Assembly: GCA_021776925.1 (NCBI GenBank)
Contig: JAJFFB010000028.1
Location: forward strand, 1 to 38,392
DNA: 38,392 nucleotides
Origin: Planctomycetota bacterium
GTDB lineage: Bacteria; Planctomycetota; UBA1135
Reading direction: 5' to 3'
The notes under the pieces were generated by a model. It saw only the letters and a list, made by a program, of their open reading frames with translations. It searched no databases and was not told where the DNA came from. Below, one piece after another: positions 24,698-33,009 of this stretch (its first letter is position 1; every line of letters starts with the position of its first letter). Both the position numbers and the translations under genes were made by a program.

Positions 24698-25546
24698 CTA
24701 GAAGCTGTGGCCGACGCTGACCACGAAACGACGGTCGGTCGATTCGAAGCCGGCGGCCGGGGTGTTGTCCCAGGCCACCGCGGCGGTGAACTTGAAGTAC
24801 CAGCCGGGCCGGAAGGCCCAGTCAAGGTTGACCTCGCCGGTGAAGGATTGGTCGTCGGTTTCGTCCAGCGAGACGAAGTACTCACCCAGGCTGGTCAGCA
24901 TCCATTCGGTGAACAGAGGCGTTTCGAAACGCAGGCCGGCGCGGGCGTTGGCGGCGTCGGTCTCGGGTGAGCCAACGTTCTCTTCGTGGACGTAGGACGG
25001 ACCGCCCTCGATCGAGAACAGGGTCTTCTCATCGTCGCTGAAGTACCAGGTGTAGCCAGCGCCGACACCGGCGTCCCAGCGCAGATCCAGGCCGATCGGG
25101 ACGTTTTCGCGCGCCGCAGCCTTGCCGTAGAAGTAAAAGTTCTTCTCGTCGTCGAGGTAGCGGTTGTACTGACTGCCAAGCGCCATCAGGCGGGTGGTGG
25201 TCTCGGTGTCGCCGGTGGCCTCGTTGCGGGTGCGCACGCCGGCGTAGTTGGCGGTGAACAACCACTGGTAGACCTCTTCGTCGAAGCTCAGCTCGGCGTT
25301 GAGGGCGCTGTTGGTGCTCTCGGTGTTGCCGGCCAGGAGGGTCAGGCCGAAGTCGACCTTGCCGCTCCAGCGGGAGTCTTCGTCCTGCTCAGGCTCGGCG
25401 GTGGTGGCTTCCGCGGGTACGCTCAAACCGCCCAGCGAGAAGAGCTGGTCGATGGCCTCGCGAGGGCTGGTTTTGGTGGCTGGATCGGTCGATCCGGCCA
25501 GGGTGCCGCTGGCAATCAGCAGCGTGAAAACGGGGATGATGGTCAT
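24698..25546 (-). CDS. DUF481 family outer-membrane protein (YdiY-like)
   Basis: The 282-residue protein has a signal peptide (about residues 1-18), a low-complexity acidic linker (about 45-58) and then a beta-barrel domain with the DUF481 opening GKVDFGLTLLAGNTESTNSALNAEL. Aromatic-alternating strands continue to a terminal Phe, as expected for an outer-membrane protein inserted by the Bam complex. Enterobacterial YdiY is called salt-induced, but the role of the family is not settled. It diverges from pepP across a 115-base gap and carries TAGAAT 33 bases before ATG. Confidence 0.83.
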   Translation of the reverse strand: MTIIPVFTLLIASGTLAGSTDPATKTSPREAIDQLFSLGGLSVPAEATTAEPEQDEDSRWSGKVDFGLTLLAGNTESTNSALNAELSFDEEVYQWLFTANYAGVRTRNEATGDTETTTRLMALGSQYNRYLDDEKNFYFYGKAAARENVPIGLDLRWDAGVGAGYTWYFSDDEKTLFSIEGGPSYVHEENVGSPETDAANARAGLRFETPLFTEWMLTSLGEYFVSLDETDDQSFTGEVNLDWAFRPGWYFKFTAAVAWDNTPAAGFESTDRRFVVSVGHSF

Positions 25547-25579
25547 GATTCAGAGTCTGAGGCGAACAGGGGGGGAGCT

Positions 25580-25585
25580 ATTCTA
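25580..25585 (-). promoter_or_regulatory. -10-like TAGAAT for the DUF481 gene
   Basis: On the minus strand TAGAAT lies 33 bases before the ATG of the DUF481 gene, in the divergent gap with pepP. No clear -35 is visible at 16-18 bases. Confidence 0.35.
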
Positions 25586-25661
25586 GGCCCGCGTACATCG
25601 CTTGGGAGGGCCAACGCCCGTCTCCTTGGTGCGTACTGCAAGCCCCGTTGTCTGCTCCCCC

Positions 25662-27011
25662 ATGTTTCGTCAACATCGCCAGAATTTCCTCGAGCGGATG
25701 GCCCCAGGAGACGTCGCCCTCTTTCCGGGCGCCGGCCTGGCCACCCGCAACCACGACGTCGAATTCCCCTTCCGCCAGCAGTCCGATTTCTGGTACCTGA
25801 CCGGGCTGGCCGAGGCCGACGCGCTGCTGATGCTGGCCAAAGACGTCGCCGACGTGCCGGCCGACACGCTGTTCGTGCTGCCCAAGGATCCGCTGCAGGA
25901 AACCTGGCACGGAGTGCGCCTCGGCGCCGAGGGCGCCATGGAGCATCTTGGTTTCGCCGCTGCTGCTGCGGTTGCCGATGCCGGCGAACGCGTGCTCGAA
26001 GTGCTGCCTCAGGCACGCCGGCTATGGTGCAGCCTGGGCGAACATGGTGGCCTCGACCGCATGGTCCTGGGTGCTTTCCAGGGCTTGCGCAAACGCATCC
26101 GCCAGGGCATCGAACCGCCCGCCGAGGTGCTCGATCCGCGTCCGGTCCTGCACGAGATGCGCATGTTCAAATCGGTCCAGGAACTCGACTGCATGCGGCG
26201 CGCGGCGGCGATCTCGGCCGAGGGGCATCTGCTGGCGATGGCGCAGTGTCAGCCCGGCTCCACCGAGTACCAGCTCGAAGCCCTGCTCCACTACACCTAC
26301 CGCCGTCACGGCTGCAACGATGCCGGCTGGGCCTATCCGTCGATCGTCGCCGGCGGCGGCAACGCCTGCATCCTGCACTACACCGACAACGACCAGGTGC
26401 TGAACGATGGCGACCTGGTGCTGGTCGATTCGGGCGGTGAGTACCGCAGCTACGCCGCCGACATCACCCGCACCTTCCCGGTCAACGGGCGTTTCAGCCC
26501 GGCGCAGCGCGACGTCTACGAGGTGGTGCTGGCGGCGCAGCTGGCCTCGATCGAGCTGTCGCGCTGTGGCAACACCCACGAAGACGTGCACCTGGCTTCG
26601 GTGCGCGGCCTCAGCGATGGTCTGATCCAGCTCGGCGTGCTCGACGGCTCGGTCGAAGAGATCATCGAAAGCGAGTCCTACAAGCGCTGGTACATGCACA
26701 ACACCGGCCACTGGATCGGGCTCGACGTCCACGACGCCGGCCGCTACCTGAGCGACGGAGTGTCGCGTCCGCTGGAGGCCGGCATGGTCATGACGGTCGA
26801 ACCCGGCCTTTACTTCCGTGCCGACGACGAAGAGGTGCCCGAGGAAATGCGCGGCCTCGGCATTCGCATCGAAGACGACGTGCACATCACCGGTGGCGAT
26901 CCAGAGGTCCTGACCGCCGCCACTCCCAAGACCGTTGCCGACGTCGAAGACGCGTGCTCCCAAGAGCGCGTGGCACCGCCGGTCCTGGACACCGAAACCG
27001 TTCCTTCATGA
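25662..27011 (+). CDS. pepP: Xaa-Pro aminopeptidase
   Basis: The 449-residue protein is a two-domain aminopeptidase P that removes the first residue of peptides with proline at position two. The N-terminal domain starts with the family block RQHRQNFLERM and contains FRQQSDFWYLTGL. The C-terminal pita-bread domain has all five metal ligands: Asp256 (VDSGGEY), Asp267 (ADITRTF), His350 (HNTGHWIGLDVHD), Glu380 (TVEPGLYF) and Glu404 (RIEDDVH), close to the positions in E. coli PepP. The start ATG 25662 begins conserved sequence. It is cytoplasmic and is coupled by ATGA to an ABC transporter gene pair. Confidence 0.93.
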   Translation: MFRQHRQNFLERMAPGDVALFPGAGLATRNHDVEFPFRQQSDFWYLTGLAEADALLMLAKDVADVPADTLFVLPKDPLQETWHGVRLGAEGAMEHLGFAAAAAVADAGERVLEVLPQARRLWCSLGEHGGLDRMVLGAFQGLRKRIRQGIEPPAEVLDPRPVLHEMRMFKSVQELDCMRRAAAISAEGHLLAMAQCQPGSTEYQLEALLHYTYRRHGCNDAGWAYPSIVAGGGNACILHYTDNDQVLNDGDLVLVDSGGEYRSYAADITRTFPVNGRFSPAQRDVYEVVLAAQLASIELSRCGNTHEDVHLASVRGLSDGLIQLGVLDGSVEEIIESESYKRWYMHNTGHWIGLDVHDAGRYLSDGVSRPLEAGMVMTVEPGLYFRADDEEVPEEMRGLGIRIEDDVHITGGDPEVLTAATPKTVADVEDACSQERVAPPVLDTETVPS

Positions 27012-27946
27012 CAGATCTCGCCCTGCAGCTCCAAGGCGTCACCAAACGCTACGGGGATTTCACCGCCGTCGACCAGGTCTCCCTCGAGGTGCCCAAGGGT
27101 TCGATCTACGGCTTCCTCGGCCCCAACGGCGCCGGCAAGACGACGACGATCCGCATGATCCTCGACATCGTCAAGCCGACCGCGGGTTCGATTTCGGTGC
27201 TCGGGCGGCCGTCGGCGCTCGACGTGCGCGACCGCATCGGCTATCTGCCCGAAGAAAAAGGCCTGTATAAGAAGATGAAGGCGTGGGCGGTGATCGCCTA
27301 CTTCGCTGCGCTCAAACGCGTCGACCGCAAGACCGCCAAGAACAAGGCCTATGAACTGCTCGAGCGCTACGGTCTCAAAGACTTCGCCGACTCCAAGATC
27401 GAGGCGCTGTCCAAGGGCATGAGCCAGAAGGTGCAGGTGCTCGCCTCCATTGCCCATGATCCCGAGTTCGTCATTCTCGACGAGCCCTTTTCCGGCCTCG
27501 ATCCTGTCAATCAGCAGGTGATGGAAGAAGTCATCCGCGACATGTCCAAGACCGGATCCACCATCGTCTTCTCGACCCACGTTATGGCCCACGCCGAACG
27601 CATCTGCGATCGCATCGTGCTGATCGCCAAGGGCCAGATCATCTTCGATGGCACCATTCCTGAGGCCCAGCGAAGCATGCCCAATCGGGTGCGTCTGGTC
27701 GGAGACGTGGAAGAAGTGCAGTTGACCGGCTTGCCGGGAGTCCAGCAAGCGCGCACCTTCGAAGAAGAAGGCCGTGATGGCGGCTGGGAACTGATCCTCG
27801 ACGAGAGCGCCGATCCCGGCGATATCCTGCGTGCCTGTTTCGACCAGCGCATCGAATTGCGCTCCTACGACCACCGTGAACCGACCCTGCACGACGTCTT
27901 CGTGCACCTGGTCGGTGAAGATGCCCGGGAGGCAACCCTGCGATGA
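27008..27946 (+). CDS. ABC-2 type transporter ATP-binding protein (NatA/YhaQ-like)
   Basis: The 312-residue ATPase has Walker A GPNGAGKT (38-45), a signature loop LSKGMSQKVQ (134-143), Walker B FVILDEP (154-160) and the H-loop STHVM. The LSKGxxQKVQ form with a C-terminal extension of about 90 residues (DUF4162-like, from about 220) is typical of NatA/YhaQ exporters rather than importers. It would power the membrane protein encoded next. Both junctions are ATGA overlaps, with pepP upstream and the permease downstream. Confidence 0.9.
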   Translation: MTDLALQLQGVTKRYGDFTAVDQVSLEVPKGSIYGFLGPNGAGKTTTIRMILDIVKPTAGSISVLGRPSALDVRDRIGYLPEEKGLYKKMKAWAVIAYFAALKRVDRKTAKNKAYELLERYGLKDFADSKIEALSKGMSQKVQVLASIAHDPEFVILDEPFSGLDPVNQQVMEEVIRDMSKTGSTIVFSTHVMAHAERICDRIVLIAKGQIIFDGTIPEAQRSMPNRVRLVGDVEEVQLTGLPGVQQARTFEEEGRDGGWELILDESADPGDILRACFDQRIELRSYDHREPTLHDVFVHLVGEDAREATLR

Positions 27947-29574
27947 GAAACGCCCTGCTCGTAGCTTCGCGTGAATACGCCGAGAACGCCCGTACCAAGG
28001 GTTTTTGGATCGGCATCCTGATGCTCCCGGTAATTCTGGTGGTGGCGATCCAGGTCACCCGCTGGCTGGAAAACGACGCCACCCCGACGCGTTACTTCAC
28101 GGTGGTCGACCAGGAGGGACATTACCTCGAAGAGATCGACCGCCGCCTGGATTTGCGTTATGCCGGGCGTGTCCTGGGTGCATTTCAGTCGTGGACGCAA
28201 AGCAATTTCCGCGAGGAATATCGTCAGGCGCCGATCGACTTCGAAAACATGCCGCCGATGGATCTGAAGGGGGACGCCGACGCCTACCTTGAACTCTTGA
28301 TCCAATCCGATCCAAAGGCGTTCGATTCGCTGCTCGAAGAAGGCGGGATTCAGCGCCGGATCGACGAGGTGGCTGATTTCTTGCGCGAGGACGCCTCTGA
28401 ATTCGAAACCCCTAGGCGCTTGTTCGTGCGCGTAGAATTACCTGCTGAGATGGATCCAGCAGGCGAACCGCGCGAGATCGCCGGTGGACTCAAGGAATAT
28501 TTGAACGGAGATCAGAAGCTGGCAAACGGCGACCAGCAGATCGACTTGTTCGCCCTGCTGGTGATTCCCCAAGGTGTTGACAACGCTTTCCAGCCGCAGG
28601 AGGAACGCGGTCTGATCGGCGAAATTGCTGATGGCTTGACCAAGGACAAGGCCCCGAAGGTCGAGTACTGGAGCATCAACCTCGCCGACAGCGATCTTCC
28701 AAACCAATTGCAGAGCATCCTCAACCGCGAGTTGCGGCGCTCGCAGTACTTGGTGCGCGGCATGGACACGGTGGTGGTCAACGACGTGCAGGGCATGCAC
28801 CTGCCGGTAAAAAAACTGGACCCGGGCAAGGCCGAGGGCGAGGAAGAGGTCAGCCAGGCCGACGTGCTGCGTGATTACGCTCCGATCGGCTTTGTCTACC
28901 TGCTGTGGATCAGCATCATGCAGGTGGCGTCGATGTTGCTCAACAACACGGTGGAGGAGAAATCCAATCGCATCATCGAGGTCCTATTGTCCTCGGTGAC
29001 CGCCTGGGAATTGATGGCCGGGAAGCTGATCGGCATCGCCGCGATCGGCATCACCATTCTCACTTGCTGGCTCGGGTCCGCCGCTGGCCTGCTGTGGTAT
29101 TGGAGTTCACCCGAGGCTGTGCTCATCAGCAACCTGCTCGACGTGATCTTCGACGACACCCTGCTGCCGGCGTTCATCTTCTACTTCCTCGGCGGCTACT
29201 TCATGTACGCCGGCATCTTCCTGGCGATCGGCTCGGTGTGCAACACCATCAAGGAAGCGCAGAACTTCATGGGCCCGGTGATGATGATTATGATGGTGCC
29301 GATCTTCACCATGATGTTCATTCCCAAGGACCCGCACGGCACCCTGGCCACGGTGCTGTCCTGGATCCCGCTGTACACGCCCTTCATCATGATGAACCGC
29401 GCCGCGGCCGAACCACCGATGTTCGACCTGGTCGGCACTTCGATCCTGCTGGTGGTGTCCAACATCGCCGTGCTGTGGCTGTGCGGGCGCATCTTCCGTA
29501 CCGGCATCCTGCGTACCGGCCAGCCGCCGCGGCTGGTGGAAATGCTGCGCTGGATGCGGCGCCGGGCCGACTGA
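27943..29574 (+). CDS. ABC-2 type transporter permease (NatB/YhaP-like)
   Basis: The 543-residue protein has one N-terminal membrane helix (about 20-38, after REYAENARTKGFWI), an extracytoplasmic region of about 270 residues, and five or six helices from about 310 to 530. The stretch NNTVEEKSNRIIEVLLSSVTAWELMAGK is the conserved signature of the NatB/YhaP family. With the ATPase encoded upstream it should form an exporter; members export sodium or unknown compounds, and no substrate can be assigned. It ends 25 bases from the convergent HEAT-repeat gene. Confidence 0.88.
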   Translation: MRNALLVASREYAENARTKGFWIGILMLPVILVVAIQVTRWLENDATPTRYFTVVDQEGHYLEEIDRRLDLRYAGRVLGAFQSWTQSNFREEYRQAPIDFENMPPMDLKGDADAYLELLIQSDPKAFDSLLEEGGIQRRIDEVADFLREDASEFETPRRLFVRVELPAEMDPAGEPREIAGGLKEYLNGDQKLANGDQQIDLFALLVIPQGVDNAFQPQEERGLIGEIADGLTKDKAPKVEYWSINLADSDLPNQLQSILNRELRRSQYLVRGMDTVVVNDVQGMHLPVKKLDPGKAEGEEEVSQADVLRDYAPIGFVYLLWISIMQVASMLLNNTVEEKSNRIIEVLLSSVTAWELMAGKLIGIAAIGITILTCWLGSAAGLLWYWSSPEAVLISNLLDVIFDDTLLPAFIFYFLGGYFMYAGIFLAIGSVCNTIKEAQNFMGPVMMIMMVPIFTMMFIPKDPHGTLATVLSWIPLYTPFIMMNRAAAEPPMFDLVGTSILLVVSNIAVLWLCGRIFRTGILRTGQPPRLVEMLRWMRRRAD

Positions 29575-29599
29575 GCACGCCCAGCGGCAGGGGCCAGGA

Positions 29600-30607
29600 T
29601 CAATCGGAATGCAGAAGGGGGAAGACGCCGTCGTCTTTCTCCTTCTCTTTCTTTTTCTCTTCCTTGCGCCTGGCCGCCTCTTCCTCTTTCTTCTTCTGCC
29701 GCTCGGCTTTCTCGCGCATCTTCTCGAGCGCATCGCCATCGGCGTCGGCAAAGTCGTCGTAACCGCGCTTCAGGGCTTCCTTCATCAACTCGGCGTCTTC
29801 CGGCAAGGCCCACATGATCTTCCAGGTCGCGCGTGCCTTGCGTGAGGTGGCCTTGCCTTCCTCAGGCTGGATCTTGAAGGACTTCTTGTTGTTGTTCCAC
29901 CAGCGCTGCCAGTCGTCGCGCTGGTCGATTTCCTCGCCGGTCAGCACCTGCAGACTAAGGGTGATCTCGCGCATGTTCGGGTGCTTGCGCCGCGCGGCTC
30001 CCGAATTCATGATGTCGATCAACGCCTCGACCGAATCCTCGTCACGGATGCGGCCCAGCGCGGCGATGCGCGCGCGGGTCGGCCGGTCGGTCTTGCGCGT
30101 GATGCGCAGGTTTTTGGTCAGCACCGGCAGCGCTTTCTTGTCGGCTTTCTGACCCAGCGCCAGGAACAGGTTCTCGGCGCACTCCTCGTGCTCCATGAGC
30201 GTCTTGTTCTTGCCGCCCTTGATCAATTCCTTCAGCGCCTCGGGGTCGGTATTGAAGCGCAGCGCCTGGATCGTTTCAAGGCGCACTTCGGGGTCCTTGT
30301 GCTTGAGTCCGGGAGCGAGCCGCTGCACCACGCTTTTATCGGCAACCAGGCCGGCCGCTTCGATGGCGACGAAGATCAGGTCCAGCTCCTTGCTCTTGAA
30401 GGCGATCTTCAGCATTTCTGCGGCTTGTTCCGGAGTGAGCGGATCGGGTTCTGGCTCGGCGGCGACCTCTTCCTCAATCACTTCTTCCTCGACGATTTCC
30501 TCCTCAAGCACTTCTTCCTCGACAACGACCTCCTCCTCGACCTCGGGAGGTGGATCCTGGGCGGGCAGGGCAACGGGCAGCAACAGCAAAAGTGAGAAGA
30601 CGCTCAT
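29600..30607 (-). CDS. Secreted acidic HEAT-repeat protein, 335 aa
   Basis: A signal peptide (residues 1-17, ending PAQ) is followed by a strongly acidic tract of five units of hydrophobic-Glu-Glu-Glu-hydrophobic (23-48) and a Pro-rich spacer. Residues about 65-225 form helical HEAT-like repeats, and the last 60 are an almost pure Lys/Glu/Arg helix or coiled coil. No enzyme motif is seen. The protein should lie in the periplasm and may bind other proteins or metals; this is inference. I used ATG 30607; a TTG at 30613 has better spacing from a GGAGAGG and could be the true start. It is the last gene of the minus-strand series behind carA. Confidence 0.75.
   Translation of the reverse strand: MSVFSLLLLLPVALPAQDPPPEVEEEVVVEEEVLEEEIVEEEVIEEEVAAEPEPDPLTPEQAAEMLKIAFKSKELDLIFVAIEAAGLVADKSVVQRLAPGLKHKDPEVRLETIQALRFNTDPEALKELIKGGKNKTLMEHEECAENLFLALGQKADKKALPVLTKNLRITRKTDRPTRARIAALGRIRDEDSVEALIDIMNSGAARRKHPNMREITLSLQVLTGEEIDQRDDWQRWWNNNKKSFKIQPEEGKATSRKARATWKIMWALPEDAELMKEALKRGYDDFADADGDALEKMREKAERQKKKEEEAARRKEEKKKEKEKDDGVFPLLHSD
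30464..30541 (-). repeat. Low-complexity repeat coding (V/L/I)EEE(V/I) pentads
   Basis: The DNA encodes VEEEV, then VVEEEV, LEEEI, VEEEV and IEEEV in sequence, a short tandem repeat of about 15 bases built from GAG/GAA and GTC/ATT codons. It lies just behind the signal peptide of the HEAT-repeat protein. Such tracts can gain or lose units by slippage. Confidence 0.6.
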
Positions 30608-30680
30608 GATCAAGGATGGAGACCTCTCCAGTCTTACGGATTTATCGGCCGGAGGCCAGTGGCGATCTTGTCAAAACCCC

Positions 30681-31823
30681 TCAGCAGCCGCTGAGTTCCT
30701 TCTGAACCAGTTGGCGGAAGCGCAGGAAGAGGTGTTGCGGGTCGTGCGGACCGGGCGCGGCTTCGGGGTGGTACTGCACAGAGAAGACGGGGAGCTCCTG
30801 GTGCTCCATGCCGGCGAGGCTGCCATCGTTGCCGTTCCAGTGGCTGGCGACCAGGCCGGTGCCGGCCAGCGAGTCCGCATCGACGACGAAACCGTGGTTC
30901 TGCGACGAGATGTCAATGCGCCCGTCGGCGCTTGCCACCACCGGATGGTTGGCGCCGTGGTGGCCAAACTTCATCTTCGAAGTGGTGGCGCCAAAAACGT
31001 GGGCGAGAATCTGGTGGCCGAGGCAGATGCCGAAGGTCGGCAGCCCGCCGCGCACCAGCTCGCCCACACACTGATGGGCGTAGCCGACCGCCGCCGGGTC
31101 GCCGGGTCCGTTGGAAAGAAACAGCGCCGCCGGGGCCAGTGCCTGGATCTCGGCCGCGGAGGTCGACGCCGGCACCACGGTGGGAGCGAAACCAGCGGCG
31201 ACCAGGCAGCGCAGGATGTTGCGCTTGACGCCGAAGTCCAGCACCACCAAGGGCAACGGCGCGCCGCCGGCGGGGATTCCCGGCAGGGGCGCGGGCAGCC
31301 CCTCTTCCCAGGTGTAGGCACTCTTGCAGCTCACCACCGCGGCAAGGTCGCGCCCTTCCAGACTCGGGTGCTCGAACGCCTGCCTGGCCAAGTGCTCAAC
31401 GTCGTTGGATTCAGTGCTGAGCACCGCGCGCAGGGCGCCCTGCTCGCGCAGCTTCAAAGTCAGGTCGCGGGTGTCGATGGCATCGATCCCCAACACCCCG
31501 CGCTCCTTCAGATAATCGCCGAGCGACTGATCCGCGCGCCAGCTGGAATGCCGCGGCGCCAGCTGGTGCATGATCAAGGCTTCGGCCCAGCAGCGGGACG
31601 ACTCGTCATCCTGCAGACAGACGCCGTAGTTGCCGATCTGCGGATAGGTCATCACCACTCCCTGCCCGGCATAGGAGGGATCGGTCAGGATCTCTTGATA
31701 ACCGCTCATCGCGGTGTTGAAGACCAGTTCGAAGGCGCGCTCACCAGGCGCACCGACGCTGCGCCCGCGGTAGCAGGTGCCGTCTTCGAGAACCAACAGG
31801 GCTTGGGTGTTCAGCTCGGGCAT
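30681..31823 (-). CDS. carA: Carbamoyl-phosphate synthase small subunit
   Basis: The 380-residue protein is the glutaminase subunit that feeds ammonia to the large subunit CarB for pyrimidine and arginine synthesis. The N-terminal domain has the GYQEILTDPSYAGQ block. The class I amidotransferase triad is complete: Cys267 (GICLGHQ), His352 and Glu354 (QYHPE). Length and residue positions match E. coli CarA closely. carB is not in the window, so the subunits are not adjacent downstream. The start ATG has a promoter-like TTGGCT-17-GATAAT ending 9 bases away, within the end of the upstream gene. Confidence 0.95.
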   Translation of the reverse strand: MPELNTQALLVLEDGTCYRGRSVGAPGERAFELVFNTAMSGYQEILTDPSYAGQGVVMTYPQIGNYGVCLQDDESSRCWAEALIMHQLAPRHSSWRADQSLGDYLKERGVLGIDAIDTRDLTLKLREQGALRAVLSTESNDVEHLARQAFEHPSLEGRDLAAVVSCKSAYTWEEGLPAPLPGIPAGGAPLPLVVLDFGVKRNILRCLVAAGFAPTVVPASTSAAEIQALAPAALFLSNGPGDPAAVGYAHQCVGELVRGGLPTFGICLGHQILAHVFGATTSKMKFGHHGANHPVVASADGRIDISSQNHGFVVDADSLAGTGLVASHWNGNDGSLAGMEHQELPVFSVQYHPEAAPGPHDPQHLFLRFRQLVQKELSGC

Positions 31824-31832
31824 CCGCCCGGC

Positions 31833-31861
31833 ATTATCGCTCTTCGTACCAGCGTAGCCAA
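31833..31861 (-). promoter_or_regulatory. Predicted carA promoter TTGGCT-17-GATAAT
   Basis: On the minus strand TTGGCT (31861-31856), a 17-base spacer and GATAAT (31838-31833) precede carA; GATAAT ends 9 bases before ATG. The promoter lies inside the 3' end of the upstream HEAT-repeat gene and would give a near-leaderless carA mRNA. Confidence 0.5.
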
Positions 31862-32979
31862 TCCTGTGGACGCGGTCCCGGATTGGCGCCGGTCAGCTGG
31901 GTCAGCGAATGCATGACCGTGCGCACCACCTGGGTCGAGACCACGCGTACGGTCAGCGCCACGCCTTCCTGGACCACGTTGACCCGCGGCTTGGCGATGG
32001 CCGCTGCCTGGGCCACTTCGACGTCGAATTCGGACACCACTGAGACCGAACGGCCGAAGTAGCTGGATGCGCTGGGCGAGCCGCCGCCGCCGCCGGCTGC
32101 GGCCTGCAACGGCACCATCAGCACGTCGATGGTCAGGGCGTCGCCGTAGGAGCCGAGCATGCTGGCGGCCATCACCCGCTCGCCATCGGAACGCGCCCGC
32201 CACAGGGCGGCCGAGAAACCGTTCAGGGCTTCTTCCTGGTCCATCGCCAGCAGCGCCTCGGCCGCCGCCACGCGCACCGCGTGGTTGTCATCGGAGAGGC
32301 TGGATTTCAGCAGCGGACGCCAGATCTGTTCCTCGCCTTGACGGCCGGCCATCAGCGCCGCGGCGCGGCGGTGCGAGGTGGTTTTGCTGCGCAGGCCGCG
32401 ACGCAGGTCGGTGAGGCCGACGCCGAGGTCGTGACGCAGCTTCTGGCGATCCATTTCGGCGACCATGCGCCCGGAGAGCAGCGCCGATTCGCCGGCGTTG
32501 CTCTTCATCATTTTGTCCCACAACCACTCCAGCCGATCATTGGGCTCTTTGACCTTGGTCGGCACCGGATCGAAGTGCGCGCCCCACGACTCCAGGGCCT
32601 GGTGCAGCACCACCGGGTCGAACACCTCGGCGCGCTCCCCGCGCAGGCGGGCGGCTTGCAGCAGTTCGCCGAGGAAGCCGTGCTCGGCGGCGCGGCGCAG
32701 ATATTCGTTGGCGTCGTATTGACGCAGCAGGCGGATGGCCTTGAGATCGGCGGCGCCTTCCTGAACTTCGACCACCGGATTGCCCGGGCTGTGAAAGACC
32801 CCCCAAGGTGTGCGGAACTGCTCTGCACCACTCTCCGCTTCCAGGCAGCGCACCAGACGGCCGTTGCTGAGGCGTGCGACGGGGATCTCGAGTCCTTCTC
32901 CGGTGCCTGCCCAGAGGGCGAGGGAGGCCAGGGGGGCGGCCGGGGCGAGGGTGAGGATACCGAGGACGAACAAGGCCAT
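31834..32979 (-). CDS. Exported HEAT-repeat protein, 381 aa
   Basis: The protein starts with a hydrophobic signal segment (about residues 1-28). A helical middle contains HEAT-like repeats, clearest at about 195-290 (HRRAAALMAG, NHAVRVAAAEALLAM, ERVMAASMLGSYGDALTIDVL). A Gly-rich loop (GGGGGS) and a mixed C-terminal region with several Val-rich strands follow. I know no specific family. It lacks the acidic tract of the other HEAT protein further along. The ATG 32979 follows TAGACT by 5 bases; a TTG two codons earlier (32985) overlaps that hexamer and is less likely. It lies between tsaD and carA on the same strand. Confidence 0.75.
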   Translation of the reverse strand: MALFVLGILTLAPAAPLASLALWAGTGEGLEIPVARLSNGRLVRCLEAESGAEQFRTPWGVFHSPGNPVVEVQEGAADLKAIRLLRQYDANEYLRRAAEHGFLGELLQAARLRGERAEVFDPVVLHQALESWGAHFDPVPTKVKEPNDRLEWLWDKMMKSNAGESALLSGRMVAEMDRQKLRHDLGVGLTDLRRGLRSKTTSHRRAAALMAGRQGEEQIWRPLLKSSLSDDNHAVRVAAAEALLAMDQEEALNGFSAALWRARSDGERVMAASMLGSYGDALTIDVLMVPLQAAAGGGGGSPSASSYFGRSVSVVSEFDVEVAQAAAIAKPRVNVVQEGVALTVRVVSTQVVRTVMHSLTQLTGANPGPRPQDWLRWYEER

Positions 32980-32984
32980 GCCCA

Positions 32985-32990
32985 AGTCTA
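32985..32990 (-). promoter_or_regulatory. -10-like TAGACT, near-leaderless
   Basis: On the minus strand TAGACT ends 5 bases before the ATG of the HEAT-repeat gene at 32979. No clear -35 is visible, and the gene could also be read from tsaD upstream. Confidence 0.35.
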
Positions 32991-33009
32991 GCCCGAGGTC
33001 GGTCCCGGG

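Noticed and set aside
26954..27007. Extended N-terminus of the ABC ATPase
   Set aside because: The extra codons overlap the end of pepP and add no family sequence; the ATG at 27008 makes the expected ATGA coupling and starts the conserved domain.
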